Assembly: GCA_029204225.1 (NCBI GenBank)
Contig: CM055101.1
Span: 38,297,374-38,361,373, forward strand
Origin: Diphasiastrum complanatum
Lineage: Eukaryota; Streptophyta; Lycopodiopsida; Lycopodiales; Lycopodiaceae
DNA: 64,000 nucleotides
Direction: 5' to 3'
Shown here: positions 50,994 to 62,921 of the stretch, piece by piece
Position numbering within the stretch: the stretch's first letter is position 1
How the letters are laid out: every line of letters starts with the position of its first letter
Notes under the pieces: generated by a model
The model's input: only the letters and a program-made list of their open reading frames with translations
Told to the model about the DNA's origin: nothing
Database searches by the model: none
Translations under genes and position numbers: made by a program

Positions 50994-51545
50994 TTAATCT
51001 AAATCCTTGAATGCCTTGATCTTCAAGCTTAGTTCTACACAGAATCTTTTGTGTGTATCCAGACTTTTGGTAAAAATATCAGCTACCATATCTTGTGTTC
51101 TACAATATTGTAATTTGACCTCTTCGTTCATAACTTTGCTTCTGATGAAATGATACTTCAGTTCAATGTGCTTACTCTTGGAATGAAATCTAGGGCTGGA
51201 TGATAAAGCGATGGCACTTTGATTATCACAAAATAATGTCATCGAGACATATTGATTCAGACCGATATCTGGGAGTAAGTTCCTCAACCAAATTGCTTTC
51301 TTTGTAGCTTGAGAGGCTGCGATATACTCTGATTCAGTGGAAGATAGAGCTATCGAAGATTGCTTGCGACTGTTCCAAGAAATTGGATCATTGTTGAGGA
51401 AGCATGTAAATCCGGAAGTAGATTTACGAGTGTCTACATCGCCTGCCCAACTCGCATCTGTGTAACCACTGAGGAAATTGAGTTTGTCGTTGTCAACTAC
51501 TCCATAACAAATGCAAAAGTCCATAGTAGCTCGAAGATATCTCAT
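50994..51545 (-). pseudogene. Copia RNase H domain
   Basis: A 183-codon frame with LSGYTDASWAGDVDTRKSTS, CFLNNDPISWNSRKQSSIAL, SSTESEYIAASQA, LFCDNQSAIALSSSP and HSKSKHIELKYHFIR. All Copia RNase H landmarks are present, including the catalytic acidic residues. It ends just before the purine tract. Confidence 0.94.
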
Positions 51546-52175
51546 GACTCTGATAAGGGTCTTGCAATGTGTTATACCAAGATTAGCTATAAACTGGCTG
51601 AGAGAGCTGATTGTGAAAGCTATGTCTAGCTTGACGTTTGAATATGAAGAGTTAGGTGTGTAGCCGTGATCAATAAGAAAAGTATTTATTCTTTGAAAGC
51701 ATGCTCAAGCAGATTGCTTCAAGCCATAAAGTGCCTTATGGAGTTCGCACACATGATTGTGTTTACCCTCGATAATATAAACTTCGGATTGCACCATGTA
51801 AATATCTTCTTCGATAACTCCATTGAGATATGCGGTCTATACATCCATTTGATGTATTTTCAAATCTGCTATAGCGACAAATGATAGCAAAAGTCGAATA
51901 GAAGAATGCTTGACTACTAGACTGAAAGTTTTAGTGTAATCGACGTTGTATACCTGAGAAAATCCTTTGGCAACAAGTCATGCCTTTCTTCTGTTGATGC
52001 TTTCATCCGCGTTGTACTTGACTTTGAAAATCCATTTGCAATCAACTACGTTTCTGCTAGCAAGTAATTCGACAATCGTCCATGTCTGGTTCTTGCTAAG
52101 AGATGAATACTCTTTATCCATAGCTTCTTTCCAGAGATTGGAATCAGGCTGACTAAGTGTCTCTTTGACAGACAT
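51546..52175 (-). pseudogene. Copia reverse transcriptase, core deleted
   Basis: Starts at 52,175 with LWKEAMDKEYSSLSKNQTW and VDCKWIFKVKYNADESINR. In a second frame come DVxTAYLNGVIEEDIYMVQ and KALYGLKQSA near 51,720. It then jumps to the region before RNase H (LDIAFTISSLSQF). The block with the catalytic YVDD is missing, so the RT is dead by deletion. Confidence 0.88.
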
Positions 52176-52429
52176 CGGTTCCTGAACAAGGTAGGTTGTA
52201 GACTCGTCGATATACCGGTTGGGTGGTCTGCTGGTTCTTGAAGATCTTTTCGATAATAGAGGAAGTTGATCCTTTCTATCATACTGTAGTTGCTGAACTG
52301 CAACATCATCATCTTCTGACCCGTTGTTGATTCGTTGTTTGTCAGAAGTAGAAGAGCTTGGACCTTCAATGGGAATAGTTGTCTACGAAACTGGAAAGTT
52401 CAAAGCGTCAGGAGAATCTGACAAGTCAG

Positions 52430-53311
52430 CTACATGGAAACTACCCTTTCCTTTGAGGTCTTGAAACTGATATTCGATGAAGATGACATCCCGACTAGTG
52501 AATATCTTCGACTCGATGGAATTGAACAACTTGTAGGCTTAATCTGAAGTAGTGTAGCTAATGAAAACACATTTGATACTTTGGAAGTCGAGCTTTTCCC
52601 TGATATCACGAGGTATCTGTGCAAAAGCAGTATATCCAAAAACTTGTAAGTTTGATAAAGAAGGTTTGGTACCTGCCCAGATTTTGAATGGTGTTTTGTT
52701 TGAGAGGCCTTTAGTAGGACATCTGTTCTGAATATAGGTTGTTGTTGAAACAGCTTCAGCGCAAAAGGACTTTGGAAGTGTCGCATGTGATTATATGCAC
52801 TTTGTCAATTCGACTAGGGTTCTGTTCTTTTTCTCAGCAAGACCATTTGACTGAGGTGAATAGGAGGTGATATATTGTTGCTCAATGTCGTTGTTGAGGC
52901 AGTACTCCTTGAATTCGTTGGAGATGTATTCTCCCCCATTATCTGACCTCAGCGCTTTGATTTGTTTGCCAGTTTGATTCTCAACATGCGCTTTGAATTG
53001 TCTGAATTTAATGTAAGCCTCTGACTTCTGTTTGATAAAATAAACAGCTGTTCTTTTGGAAAACTCGTCAATAAGGGTAATGAAATACTTTGCATCTAAC
53101 AATAAGGAGTTTGCATAGGTCCACATATATTTGTGTGAGCAACATCTAGTAGACCTCTTGCCGCATGCATATCGTTTGATCTAAAAGGAATCCTAGCCTG
53201 CTTTCCAAAAATGTAGCTATGACAGACAGGGAGATTGACCTTACCAGAAGGGTAGTCGAGATCAAGAACCATGGATTGTCTGGACATGTTCAGAATAGAT
53301 GCATGATTCAC
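52430..53311 (-). pseudogene. Copia integrase and GAG-pre-integrase region
   Basis: From 53,311: pre-integrase words (LPVCHSYIFGKQARIPF with the last Cys-His pair, and LLDVAHTNICGPM). Then the core FITLIDEFSKRTAVYFI, KALRSDNGGEYISNEFK and SYSPQSNGLAEKKNRTLVE, so the second Asp and the Glu of the D,D-35-E triad are present. Frameshifts near 53,100 and 52,790 interrupt it. The C-terminal part continues in broken frames to about 52,430. Confidence 0.92.
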
Positions 53312-53329
53312 GTGTCCTAAGCGATGATG

Positions 53330-54650
53330 TCATAACAATACTTTATTGACTAAAATAGAGGTTTTCAAGGCTGGACTAGACTTACAATAACAGTGTGCCA
53401 ATCTATATAAGTAACTTTGCCTCTTGCCGAGTGCAAGGATCTTATTACTCCTATCAATAATTTTACATTGATCAGATTCAAATTTTATTTTATGACCTAA
53501 ATCTATAATTCTATTCATTGATAACAGATTTGTAGAGAGTTTAGGAACATATAAGACTTTTGATAGTAATTTGAATTGATCGTGCTGGAATCGCAATCTT
53601 ACAATACCTTCACCTTCAATGGTGTGAGTACTATTATCACCAAGATGAACAAATTTCTTCGTGTTGTAAGGTGTGTAGGAGTTGAAGATCTCACGTTAAC
53701 TGGTCATATATGTTGAATTGCTCTATAATCCAGAAACCATGAATCATCCAAAAACGTGCTTTGATCTTTGACCATAAATGCGCCTTCATCCACTTTGACC
53801 TGAGGAGATGATAAGACTGTGTTTGCTTGTTGATCAGATTGCTTGGTTGCGTTCTTCGCTTGGAGAAATTCGACAATCCTTGATTTCATGGTTATTGCGC
53901 TTGCAATACCTGCAAAACATCTTCTTCTTTGACTATGGATTCGATGATTGATCTTGACTTTGAGTCGACTTCTGATTCGTTGCAGCCTTTTTGGAGCTTT
54001 TCTGCTTCTGTCGCATAGAGCCTTTGTTGACATATAGAGCCTGAGAGAAGGAAGCAAACGATGTGTCGTGACTTCTTCTATTATCTTATTGTAGCAACAT
54101 AGTGATAACTCTAGCAAGAGGTAAGTTTGAGTGTGTCAATATGATCATCACCCAGTTCTCATATGTAGAGGGCAAGCTTGAAAGCAATGTCATGATTGTG
54201 TCTTGATCGTTTATGACTGATCTGACAGCGGCCATCTATTGCAAGAGAGTCTTAAACTGGTTAGTGTGACTCTGAAGTGAATCACCAACAGACATATTGA
54301 ATGTGAAGAATTTCCTTGGTAGATGTAACTTAGTAGTTACGTCCATCATGTCATATAGTGAGTTTAGAATGTCTCAAACGTCTCTTAATGTTTTAGCTTT
54401 AGCTATGTGTCCAATCTGTGTATATGATTTATTGAGGATAATAAGTGCAAAAGTCCTTCAATTTCCACTTTGAGTCATCGTCTTCAGGTTTTACTTCTGT
54501 ACCTGTGACAACATCCCAGAATTCGCTGGCGATTAGCAAGGTCCTCATCTTAAATTTTCACAAATGATAATTGGATCCATTCAGGTTGTCTGCGATGAAA
54601 CCGACTTTACTTTGAGATCCATCTAGAACTTAGTCTGTCGATTGTATCGA
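53330..54650 (-). pseudogene. Copia gag and protease, decayed
   Basis: FLDDSWFLDYRAIQHI near 53,720 is the protease entry, where the usual catalytic D-S/T-G reads DYR, so the active site is mutated. KLLSKVLYVPKLSTNLLSM (53,570) follows as in Copia proteases. A frameshifted zinc-knuckle region lies near 53,890-53,930. The gag upstream to about 54,650 is recognisable only as broken frames. Confidence 0.8.
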
Positions 54651-54814
54651 TGACGCTAAGATGTTATAATCCCAATAATAAGAAACCAAGTTTCTGATAC
54701 TGAAAGCTTGGAAAGAATTAAAGAGTTTGATATCAATTTGATATCGCGAAAGATATCAAGTACTAGAGCTTTCGCTCTGATATCATGTAAGAATCAGATA
54801 AAGAAGTAGTGAAA

Positions 54815-54826
54815 TGCTTTGATACC
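54815..54826 (-). other. Copia primer binding site
   Basis: The minus strand reads TGGTATCAAAGC, the same primer site variant as at 28,385, next to the inner edge of the 5' LTR at 54,828. Confidence 0.82.
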
Positions 54827-54827
54827 A

Positions 54828-55165
54828 TCTCGAAAATAGGCTAGATAATCGTAGCGGAAACTTCCTACTTCTACTGCATGACTACGCCTATCAAAAATTG
54901 AACAAAGCAGTAGTGATTGGAATCACGTTCAATCTTTAGCAACCAACTTTGAAATCGCTAGATACTAAGTGATTACGTAGCCAAATATGAAGTATTAAAT
55001 TCTCAGACAATTTCTATCAATTACAAAAGCAATACAAAAGAGGCATGCATTCTAACATATACTGAACGCAATAAGAAGATAGTATTGATTCAGAAAAAAA
55101 AATTAGTTGTTGATGAGCGCAAAACAATAGCGGATAGAAACTGTGCACTCTAAGATAAGATCAAG
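54828..55165 (-). repeat. 5' LTR of the Copia element, truncated
   Basis: Matches the first 330 + strand bases of the 3' LTR, with many point differences and small indels (TCTCGAAAATAGG for TGTCGGAAATAGG). Homology stops near 55,165, so about 790 bases of this LTR are missing. The divergence between the LTRs marks an old insertion. Confidence 0.82.
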
Positions 55166-55189
55166 TCTTGTGATGGTTAGATATATGTG

Positions 55190-56540
55190 GTGGGACATGA
55201 ATGCTTCAGAAAAAGCGTGGATAGAGTTCGCTTACGTAAATCTTGAGGCTTTATTGGATGATGGCGATCAGCAAGAACGTGGACTTGCCAGATTTTCAAT
55301 AATAGCCATATGAGTCTGGTGGCCATTCCTGATAATCTTGTTTATTGACAAAGGGGAAGTCGAGACATTCCATAAGATTATCCCAAAATAAATCTTGCTG
55401 ATATTGTTCCTCATAGATTGACGTAATTGCTCCCAATGTCGTAGACTCTCCAACTTGACTACTTTGTCTATCTAGGTATTCATGGTATTCTTGAACCTAA
55501 ATACTCTCCTCCATAGTCCATCTTACAAATTGAGGACAAGGCATTATCATGGTAGGTCCTGGTTCTTGTTGTACAATTGGTCTTTTTGGGCTTGGATTCC
55601 TCAAATTTGGCCTTTTGAGTACCGTTATACCCAGATTTGGCGTTGATGTGGTGGTCTATTGCATCATGAAACAGTCAGACTTTGGTTGAATCTTGCTTGT
55701 TGAAGGACAGTCATAAACCTTAGTCTTCCCCTTGTCGTTGCACTTCTCGGTTGAGGCTGCGTGATTGCACTTTTCCTTGGATCTTGTGTTGAACTGCCTT
55801 CAAATTGCTCTGTTGACATTGGTTCCCCTTGTAATTCATCACTAAGGAATTTGTGCATTGATTGCACCAAGAGCCCTGATAGAACTTGTTGACTTCCTCA
55901 GTTGCCAATTTCTTGACTTTCTCAGCTATCATTGGCTTGATAGATTCTACCAATTTTGTCTTCTATGATGGTGTTACAGACAAAAGACAGACATGCCCAT
56001 GGGGATTTGGCTATCGAAGTTGTTGTTCTGTAGTTTGCCCTTATAAGAATCCCAAATTTTTTATAGGACATCTTGTACTTGGACGCCTAAGTAGTATGTA
56101 CATTCGTCTCTCTCAAGAAACTTGACTATGCGAGTATAAGCTTGAGGACCTCCTGAACTGCAAGGTTTCTGGTCTTTTGCTGCACTCGACCGACTTGACT
56201 CTGTTGCATTCCCTGATGATTCATAGCCTTCCTCCCTTGTCTACTCGACTTGCATGAACTCTTCATAATTTTTTGATTTTCCATCCGATATTTCTGCGTT
56301 TGGATAGGAGTGATCTACTCTCTTCTTCATGATAAGATTTTTTATAATGACAACATCTTGATAGATATGCACCAATGAAGTATAGGATGTAAACTTTGCC
56401 ATACTAGACTTGAGGTTGTTTAGTAATCCAAAATAGAAGTTCTGCATTATGGTCTTCGGACTCAATAGATCAACATCTTTTACCAGATCGAACATTTGCT
56501 TGGTGTATTGTTGAATTGTCTCATTGTAGACATTGAAATG
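55190..56540 (-). pseudogene. gag-like relic of an LTR element
   Basis: Minus-strand pieces: LLSPKTIMQNFYFGLLNNLK (56,430), the NFYFGL helix seen in many plant Gypsy gag capsids; EEVNKFYQGSWCNQCTNSLV (55,870), with a CxxC pair where a zinc-binding motif might start; and a Gln/Ser/Arg-rich stretch (55,750-55,830). No frame longer than 84 codons remains and no pol follows. Family assignment is tentative. Confidence 0.5.
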
Positions 56541-58064
56541 CAGCTGATCTCACAAACTCGATATATTATTTTTTTGCAGTGAAGAGAAAAGAGTAAGTGA
56601 AAGATAGACCAGTAAGAATGGAAAAAATAAAAGAGAAATGGATATAACAGATGAGAGGGCTACACTATCAAGAGGAGATGGAAGATGAAATAGAGATGGA
56701 ACAAAAGAGTGATGGATGATTGGTATGGATGGTGGCGACAGATGTGGAGAAAACTGATTTTTTGAGTTGTAACTTAGACTTTGGCCTTTAACTTGTTTTA
56801 TTTACACCTAGGGCCCAAGTCTCTATGGAACAACTTAAAACAACTAGCAATGTGCTCATTGGGTTGAGCTTACACACGCAAGCGGACGCCAGTGCCCTTG
56901 CATTTATTATTCTAACTGTACAGTGTACTATGGCGAGGCCCACTAGGTAAGGTTTGGCCAACAGTACTTTGAGTGGTGGGACCCACTTGTTTATTTATGT
57001 ATAGAAAATACCCACAATGCAATAGCTTCTTGAGCTATCCACCTACATATTCCAGTCACGGTAATATCAGCTCCAAAGCTCACATGACAAAGCTAGACTC
57101 ACAAAATCTACGCTTACTAGGAGACTTTTGTCTGTTAACTAGGAGAGAGATACATAGATACCACTTTTACTCACGTAATATTCATACACATATATGAAGT
57201 GGAAATATATTGTTTTGAGTATAACAACACACTCACGAAAGTCATTTAAAGATCTTTGAACTAGCAATCAACTTAACTTGTAGGCTCATAGATGCCACCT
57301 TTACCAATTACACAAAATTGATTGCACAAAATCTAGATCCAGTACTAGAGTACTTCCAGAAGGACCTACCCCTAATCATAGCACGTATAAGATCCATGTG
57401 AAGAGTATCAAGATATCATTAGACATGAACTTCAGAAACAATCTCAATATTGTAAAATTTGTCAACTAGTTTGTTGGTTTATTGGCATTTTTGGAGGCCA
57501 AAATGAAATCACAACTTAGAGATAGTTTCATATTTGTCAATAAAGTCCTAAATAGTGTTTCTACAATTTTTGGCAAGTAGATAAGTGGATGAGGTCGGAT
57601 TTGGACCCATTCTAATTGGCTAATTTTGGTACATTGCGTCTAGACTAGAATTTCTAGGTTTTTGATGAAGTATCTAGAAGTTTCCAAATTAGGTCAAGTT
57701 TGGGACAAGTGGCCAAATGAAAATATGGGTTGTATTTCTCTTGGTATTTTGAGTTTCTATGTGTAGAATGTTGATTTATGGTTGATCTAGCTTTAACACG
57801 CGTGAAGTATAGTACTATACTACTGCTATATGAAAAGGGACATTACTAAGTCATAATCAAGTGTTTATGATAAGATCGTTCTACATTTCTAAGTTCTAGC
57901 ATGCATAAAGTAGTGATCTCTATCTTCTAGTTGTTTTTAGATGTGCAACCAAATTTGGCTAAAGATCATTGATGAACTGCGCCATAAATTCTATGTGGAT
58001 TTGGAGGTGTTTCTAGTTCAAATCTTGTAGTTTCAAGTATAGACTTTGGATCTTTGTGATCTTA
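56541..58064. other. no gene seen; probable LTR sequence
   Basis: AT-rich with no ORF above 75 codons. TGTGCTCATTGGGTTGAGCTTACACACG at 56,851-56,878 nearly repeats 61,102-61,129 in the same orientation (25 of 28). If 56,851 is an LTR start, the LTR would run to about 58,742, 1.9 kb, a size known for Athila-like elements; this is inference. Confidence 0.35.
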
Positions 58065-58978
58065 AAATCATTTTATTGATTAATTAGAAAGTTAATAAAA
58101 GGACTTTAGGCTTTTTTGTGGGACTTTTAATGTCGCAAGGCCTAAATGTCAAGTTAGTGAATAAAGCTGGGACTCCCACCAAAAATTCAAATTGGTTCCC
58201 TCCAATATGAAATGGGTTCCCACTCTTTTTTAAGTTTGAATAGTTAGGAGAGTAGAAATGGACCAATAGGATTCTGAGGCCAGGGTCCTCCTCTCTATTA
58301 TAAATAGTGCCAAACTTGAGTTTGGAGATCATGTTCATATCCTCATTTCAATACAAGCATATTGGTTCTCTTATGGAATGGATTTGTAAATGTCCTTTCT
58401 CTCTATCTTTTTCCTCCATCCCTCATGCTTTTGTTGTATTTGTTAATTGTTGGATTTGAATGTAATTGGAATTATTATTTCTTATGCTTTTTGCGAGAGA
58501 TAAATGGAGAGAGAAAAAGAGTAAGCTATCTTTATTATGGATCGCAGTGTTAATGAATGCGTAGTGTTAATGCTTAGGGTTAATGGATGTTAGAATTAGA
58601 TGTGGATCTTCCATTCATGCTGAAATCTAAGATATGTTACCGTTATCATGGGAACGAACTACGCGTCACAACTAACTTCATCTCCTTGATGCTAGATTGC
58701 TTGGATCTTGGGTTGAGGATAGGCTACAAAAGAAAACCCACTACAATTTTGGCATCGTTGCCAGGGATCTACGCTTTTTCAGTTTGTAGCATGTTTGTTA
58801 GCTTGCATTATGACTCTTGTCGTGGCATGAATAGTGTTAAATCTGCATTTAGGGTTAGTTTGGAAGAGATTTTGCTTGATTTGAGTGAATTTGCTTGTTT
58901 AAAATCTAATTTGATTATTGAACTGGGAAAGCTATTTTGATCACATTCTTAAGATCCATCTGGATTTAAGAAATCAGA
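58065..58978 (+). repeat. left arm of large inverted repeat: LTR end, primer site, leader
   Basis: Reverse-complement match to 60,193-61,100 over some 900 bases with scattered differences. It contains a TATA-like word (ATTATAAATAGTG, about 58,297-58,309), an LTR end (CCCACTACA near 58,742) and TTTGGCATCGTTGCCAGGGA (58,748-58,767), a mutated form of the TGGCGCCGTTGCCGGGGA primer-site region of plant Gypsy elements. Confidence 0.85.
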
Positions 58979-59001
58979 AAAAAAAAAAAAAAAAAAAAAA
59001 A
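58979..59001. repeat. poly(A) tract at the inverted-repeat breakpoint
   Basis: An A run of about 22 bases exactly where homology between the inverted arms ends. Confidence 0.9.
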
Positions 59002-59573
59002 CAACAAAAATCAGTCAAATCTGTCAGATCTTGGTCAAAAGGAGACAAAATTGTCATCACAGTTGATAACTTTTTACCCTTTTTTAGGAAACGTTCGCCG
59101 AGTTTGTTACAACTCCCTAGGATCATCGACTGCCTTGAAGGTTCTGCACACCCCATACCAGTGACGACGCATTATAACCGCCCAATCGTAGGGTCACAAC
59201 CGACCCACCCCCATGCCCTGAAGCAATCGACGCAATCATGCTCGGTCAAGCCTCCTACGATAACTGGCATCCCATACCACCAGCCATTGCACTCGACTCT
59301 CTCTAGCACACATCTCTTGGCCTGGAGATACACCTTGGCTAATGCACGTGCTCTCCATCCACCAACTCCCGGGTAGACTGAGTGAATGGAAATAGGGAAG
59401 CCCCACCACTATATAGACATAGCATAGTGGGTCCCATCAAGCACGGTCCTGCCGGCGACACGTGACCACCTAGGATGGTGACGCGTGGCATCTACACATG
59501 TCAAAAACTCCAGTCCTGCATCATGCCCCTTGCGAGGCCGTCACTGAAGGGCATATAGTTATGGTACATAACA
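59002..59573 (-). repeat. probable 3' LTR of a chromovirus
   Basis: In element sense it starts TGTTATGTACC (59,573 leftward), directly after a purine tract with seven G (ATGGGGGGGAGGAA). The outer end near 59,002 is assumed from the junction with the poly(A). It is richer in C and CG than its surroundings. Confidence 0.6.
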
Positions 59574-59574
59574 T

Positions 59575-60192
59575 TCCTCCCCCCCATAAAAACTTTCTTC
59601 TGCGGAAAAAAACCAGGAAATCTAAGTCTGAAGTCATCCTCTTTCTCCCAGGTGTCCTCATCATCTGACTTACCCTTCCAACGAAAGATGTTCATAAATC
59701 AAACGATTTCTCAGTTGATGTCGACGAGTATCCATGATCCTTTCCGGTTCATGGGTACAAAAGCAGTCAAATCCTCCAATAGAACTAGATCATCTGTGGG
59801 AATCAGGTCATCTTTCCCACCAAGTCGTTCCTTTAAACGACTAACATGGAATATAGGATGAACCTTAGTTTCAGCAGGGAGTTCTAGTCTATAAGCAGTC
59901 TTTCTAATCTTGTTAAGAACTTTGAAAGGACCGCTAAAACGTGGAGATAACTTTTGACATTTTCCCATTTGAAGTGTCTTAGAGTCCTTAGGGATTCTAA
60001 GATACACCCAATTACCGATCTCAAACTCTCGAGTAGCGCGACTTCGGTTGGCATAGAACTGGGCTCTATCTTGAGCCGATCTAATGCTATCCCTAGCCAC
60101 CTATAACATTTCATGCATATCATGCAAGAAATCTGTTGCAGCTTTAACCTTGAGACCTTTGAATCCAATGGAAATAGGGGAACGAGGCTGAA
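59575..60192 (-). pseudogene. Gypsy chromovirus integrase C-terminus with chromodomain
   Basis: From 60,100: SAQDRAQFYANRSRATREFE, VYLRIPKDSKTLQ, KLSPRFSGPFKVLNKI and HPIFHVSRLKERLG, the GPY/F-type tail of Gypsy integrases (here GPF). Next, after a frameshift and stop near 59,700, come RWKGKSDDEDTWEKEDDFRL and FPGFF, a degraded chromodomain as in Tekay/Galadriel-type chromoviruses. The element is truncated at 60,193, where the inverted-repeat arm begins. Confidence 0.88.
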
Positions 60193-61100
60193 AGCCATAC
60201 AAGTTTCTCTGATATCTCAGATCCAAATGGATCTTAAGATTGGTGATCTAAATAGCTTTCCATGTTTAATAATAAGATTAGATTTCAAACAAGCAAAGCC
60301 ACTCAAATCATGCAAAATCAATCCCAAACTAACCCTAAAATGTAGATTTAACAATATTCATGCCACGACAAGATGCCTAATGCAAGCTAACCATCAACCA
60401 AACATGCTGCAAACTGAAAAATTGGCGTAGCTCCCCGGCAATGGCGCCAAAATTGTAGTGGGTTTCTTTTCTTGCCTAACCTGAATCCAAGATCTAGTCA
60501 ATCTAGCATCAAAGAGACGTAGTTAGTTGTCACACGGAGGTTCGTTTCCATGAGAGCGATAGTATAGTTCAGATTTCAACATGAATGGAGGATCTAACAC
60601 TAACATCCATTAACACTACATCCATTAACCCTACTTCCATTAACCCTAAATTCACAACAATGATAGAAACTTACTCTTCTCTCTCTCCCTTTCTCTCTCG
60701 CAAAAAGCATAAGAAATAGCAATCCCAATAATGATCAAATCCAACAATTAGCAAATACAAAGGAAGCATGAGAAATGGAGGAAAAGAGAGGAAGAGCAAG
60801 GACAGTCATCAATCCATTTCTAAAGAAAACCAATCTACTTTATTGAAATGAGGAAATGAACATCAGGGGAAACTCGAGTTGGTCCCTTTTTATAGTAGAG
60901 AGGAGGACCGTGGCCTCTGAATCCTATTGGTCCAGTCTTGCCTCTCTTTCTATTCAAATTTAAAAAAGTGTGGGAACCATCAAAATTGGAGAGAAACCCA
61001 ACTTTATTCACTAACTTGACATTTAGGCCTTGCGACATTAAAAGTCCTGCAAAAAGGCCTAAAGTCCTTTATTAACTTTTAACTAATCAATCAAATAACT
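60193..61100 (-). repeat. right arm of large inverted repeat: opposed LTR, primer site, leader
   Basis: Minus-oriented partner of 58,065-58,978. Its primer site is better preserved: the minus strand reads TTTTGGCGCCATTGCCGGGG at 60,453-60,434. A TATA-like word (ACTATAAAAAGGG on the minus strand) lies near 60,885-60,900. No ORF. The arm ends close to 61,100. Confidence 0.85.
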
Positions 61101-61133
61101 ATGTGATCATCGGGTTGAACTTACACACGTAGG

Positions 61134-62921
61134 GTGCCAAATCCCTCTCACTTATTAACTAGGGTTAGGGTCGCCTTGGGATCCGCAAACCCTCCAACAA
61201 TATACCAACAAAATTTGGAGTCTATCCAAATCTTCATGCAGAAAAAAAGAAGATATCAAGATATGAGGCAGCGAATTAAACATCTGCAAGAAGAAGAGGA
61301 GCTTGAAGATGCTAGAGCAACAACCGAAGTTTGTTCACCATTGCAATCACCGAAAAATTCACATATAAATATGAATGATTAGTTGCATTGTCATGAAGAA
61401 CCCTTCAAGATGACTGAACCGGAAGCACCGCAAACAAAACTGCTCATGAATATTTCATCTAATAAGATCAATATTTCATTGGGAGAGTTCCTGAAGTTGG
61501 TGCCAAAAGCAAAAGAATTATTAGCGCAAAAGTTAACTCAAGTTAAACCAGAAATCCATCAGGAGCCACTTCTTTGTGCTGGATTTGAAAAATCTAATGA
61601 AGTACTCTATGTCAGAGCATCTTGGGAAAGTGAACAAAAAAATATCACTCTACCGATACAGCATAGACAATTTCCTAATGAAGCAGTTGTGATACATGGC
61701 GGTTCGGGAGTTAACCTGATTTCTACAAAGCTATGTGCAAAATGGGGCCTTACAAAGATAAAACCTGCAACTTTTGCCATTAAGCTAGCTGATCAAACGA
61801 CAATTCATCCACGAGAAATGGTTGAGGATATACTTGTCAGAATTGTCGGAGTACAGTTCGTCATTACTTTTGTAGTAATGGACTTACCAGAAGCACCAAA
61901 TGTCTACCGAGTCCTATTGGGACGCCAATGGTTACGAGTTGCACACAAGTAATTCGTATCTGGGGTATCGAGAAAATCACTTTTGAAAATTGTGAATGTG
62001 CAGTCAAGGTTGATCCTGCAACTTGGACTATTAGACCAGTGGTTCAAAAAGAGGATGATGATTCATCAACAACAGATCATACTTGTGACCGATCAAATAA
62101 AAATTTGGGAGGTCATTACGATTCTCAAACCGATACTGTCAACTAGAATGAAGCTCTCGCAATGATTGATTGTACAGCAGGATATATGTGTCAACAAGAT
62201 AATTAGTTAGATTTGAGCGAGATTTCATTATTGGATCGAACCTTGGATACACCAATCACTTTTCCATTGAATGTGTTGAATGTAGCTTGGATATCAACGA
62301 AACCTATACCAGATTCGATTGAAGATGAACTCATTTCTGTGAGTCATGCCTTGACTTATGATAACAATGCAAAACTTACTGATGAGCAGATTCTAAATCA
62401 TATGGATCCAACCAGATTTGGAGTATGTAATATTCATGATGAACCAACAATAAAACCGCCAAAAGCAGTTATATTGAAGGAAGATAGGATCACAAGTTCA
62501 GTGATGAAAACCCAAGCCAAGCAACATTATGATATGGTCTTGAAATGGGAAAATCCTCCTCAAAAGATTGATTCAAAAGTGCCACCCTTACTGGATAAAA
62601 GGAAAAGTCAAGGATGATTCTACAAGTCAGAGTTTTAGCAAGACGTCATCATCTAGGAAGTCTTCACCTTCGAAGAAGAGTTTATCTTCTCGAAAGTCAT
62701 CACCTCCACGATCAATTCTTGCTAAGAAGGCTAAGCGCAGATCCAAGACAAGTCCTTTTGACAAAAAACAAGCAGATGTAGTCCAACACAATATGCCCGA
62801 ACATTTTAAACATTATACACTAGATGATGTGGTTATCATGTTACCCAAAGCACATCGTGAACCCGAAGAACAAGTGCTAGAATCGAAAGAGGTTTATGAT
62901 GGCCCAGCTAGGATAAAGTAA
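61134..62921 (+). pseudogene. Ty3/Gypsy gag-protease region, protease active site altered
   Basis: Broken frames: a charged coiled-coil-like start (IQIFMQKKRRYQDMRQRIKH), a 189-codon frame with a retropepsin fold (PNEAVVIHGGSGVNLIS ... VFVVMDLPEAPNVYRV-type ending near LLGRQWLRVAH), then 62,213-62,617 (NHMDPTRFGVCN, KWENPPQKIDS) and 62,568-62,921 (SRKSSP-type linker, PEHFKHYTLDDVVIML, HREPEEQVLESKE). The catalytic D-G-G of Gypsy proteases is HGG here. The linker matches the minus-strand copy at 14,900-15,200. Confidence 0.82.
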
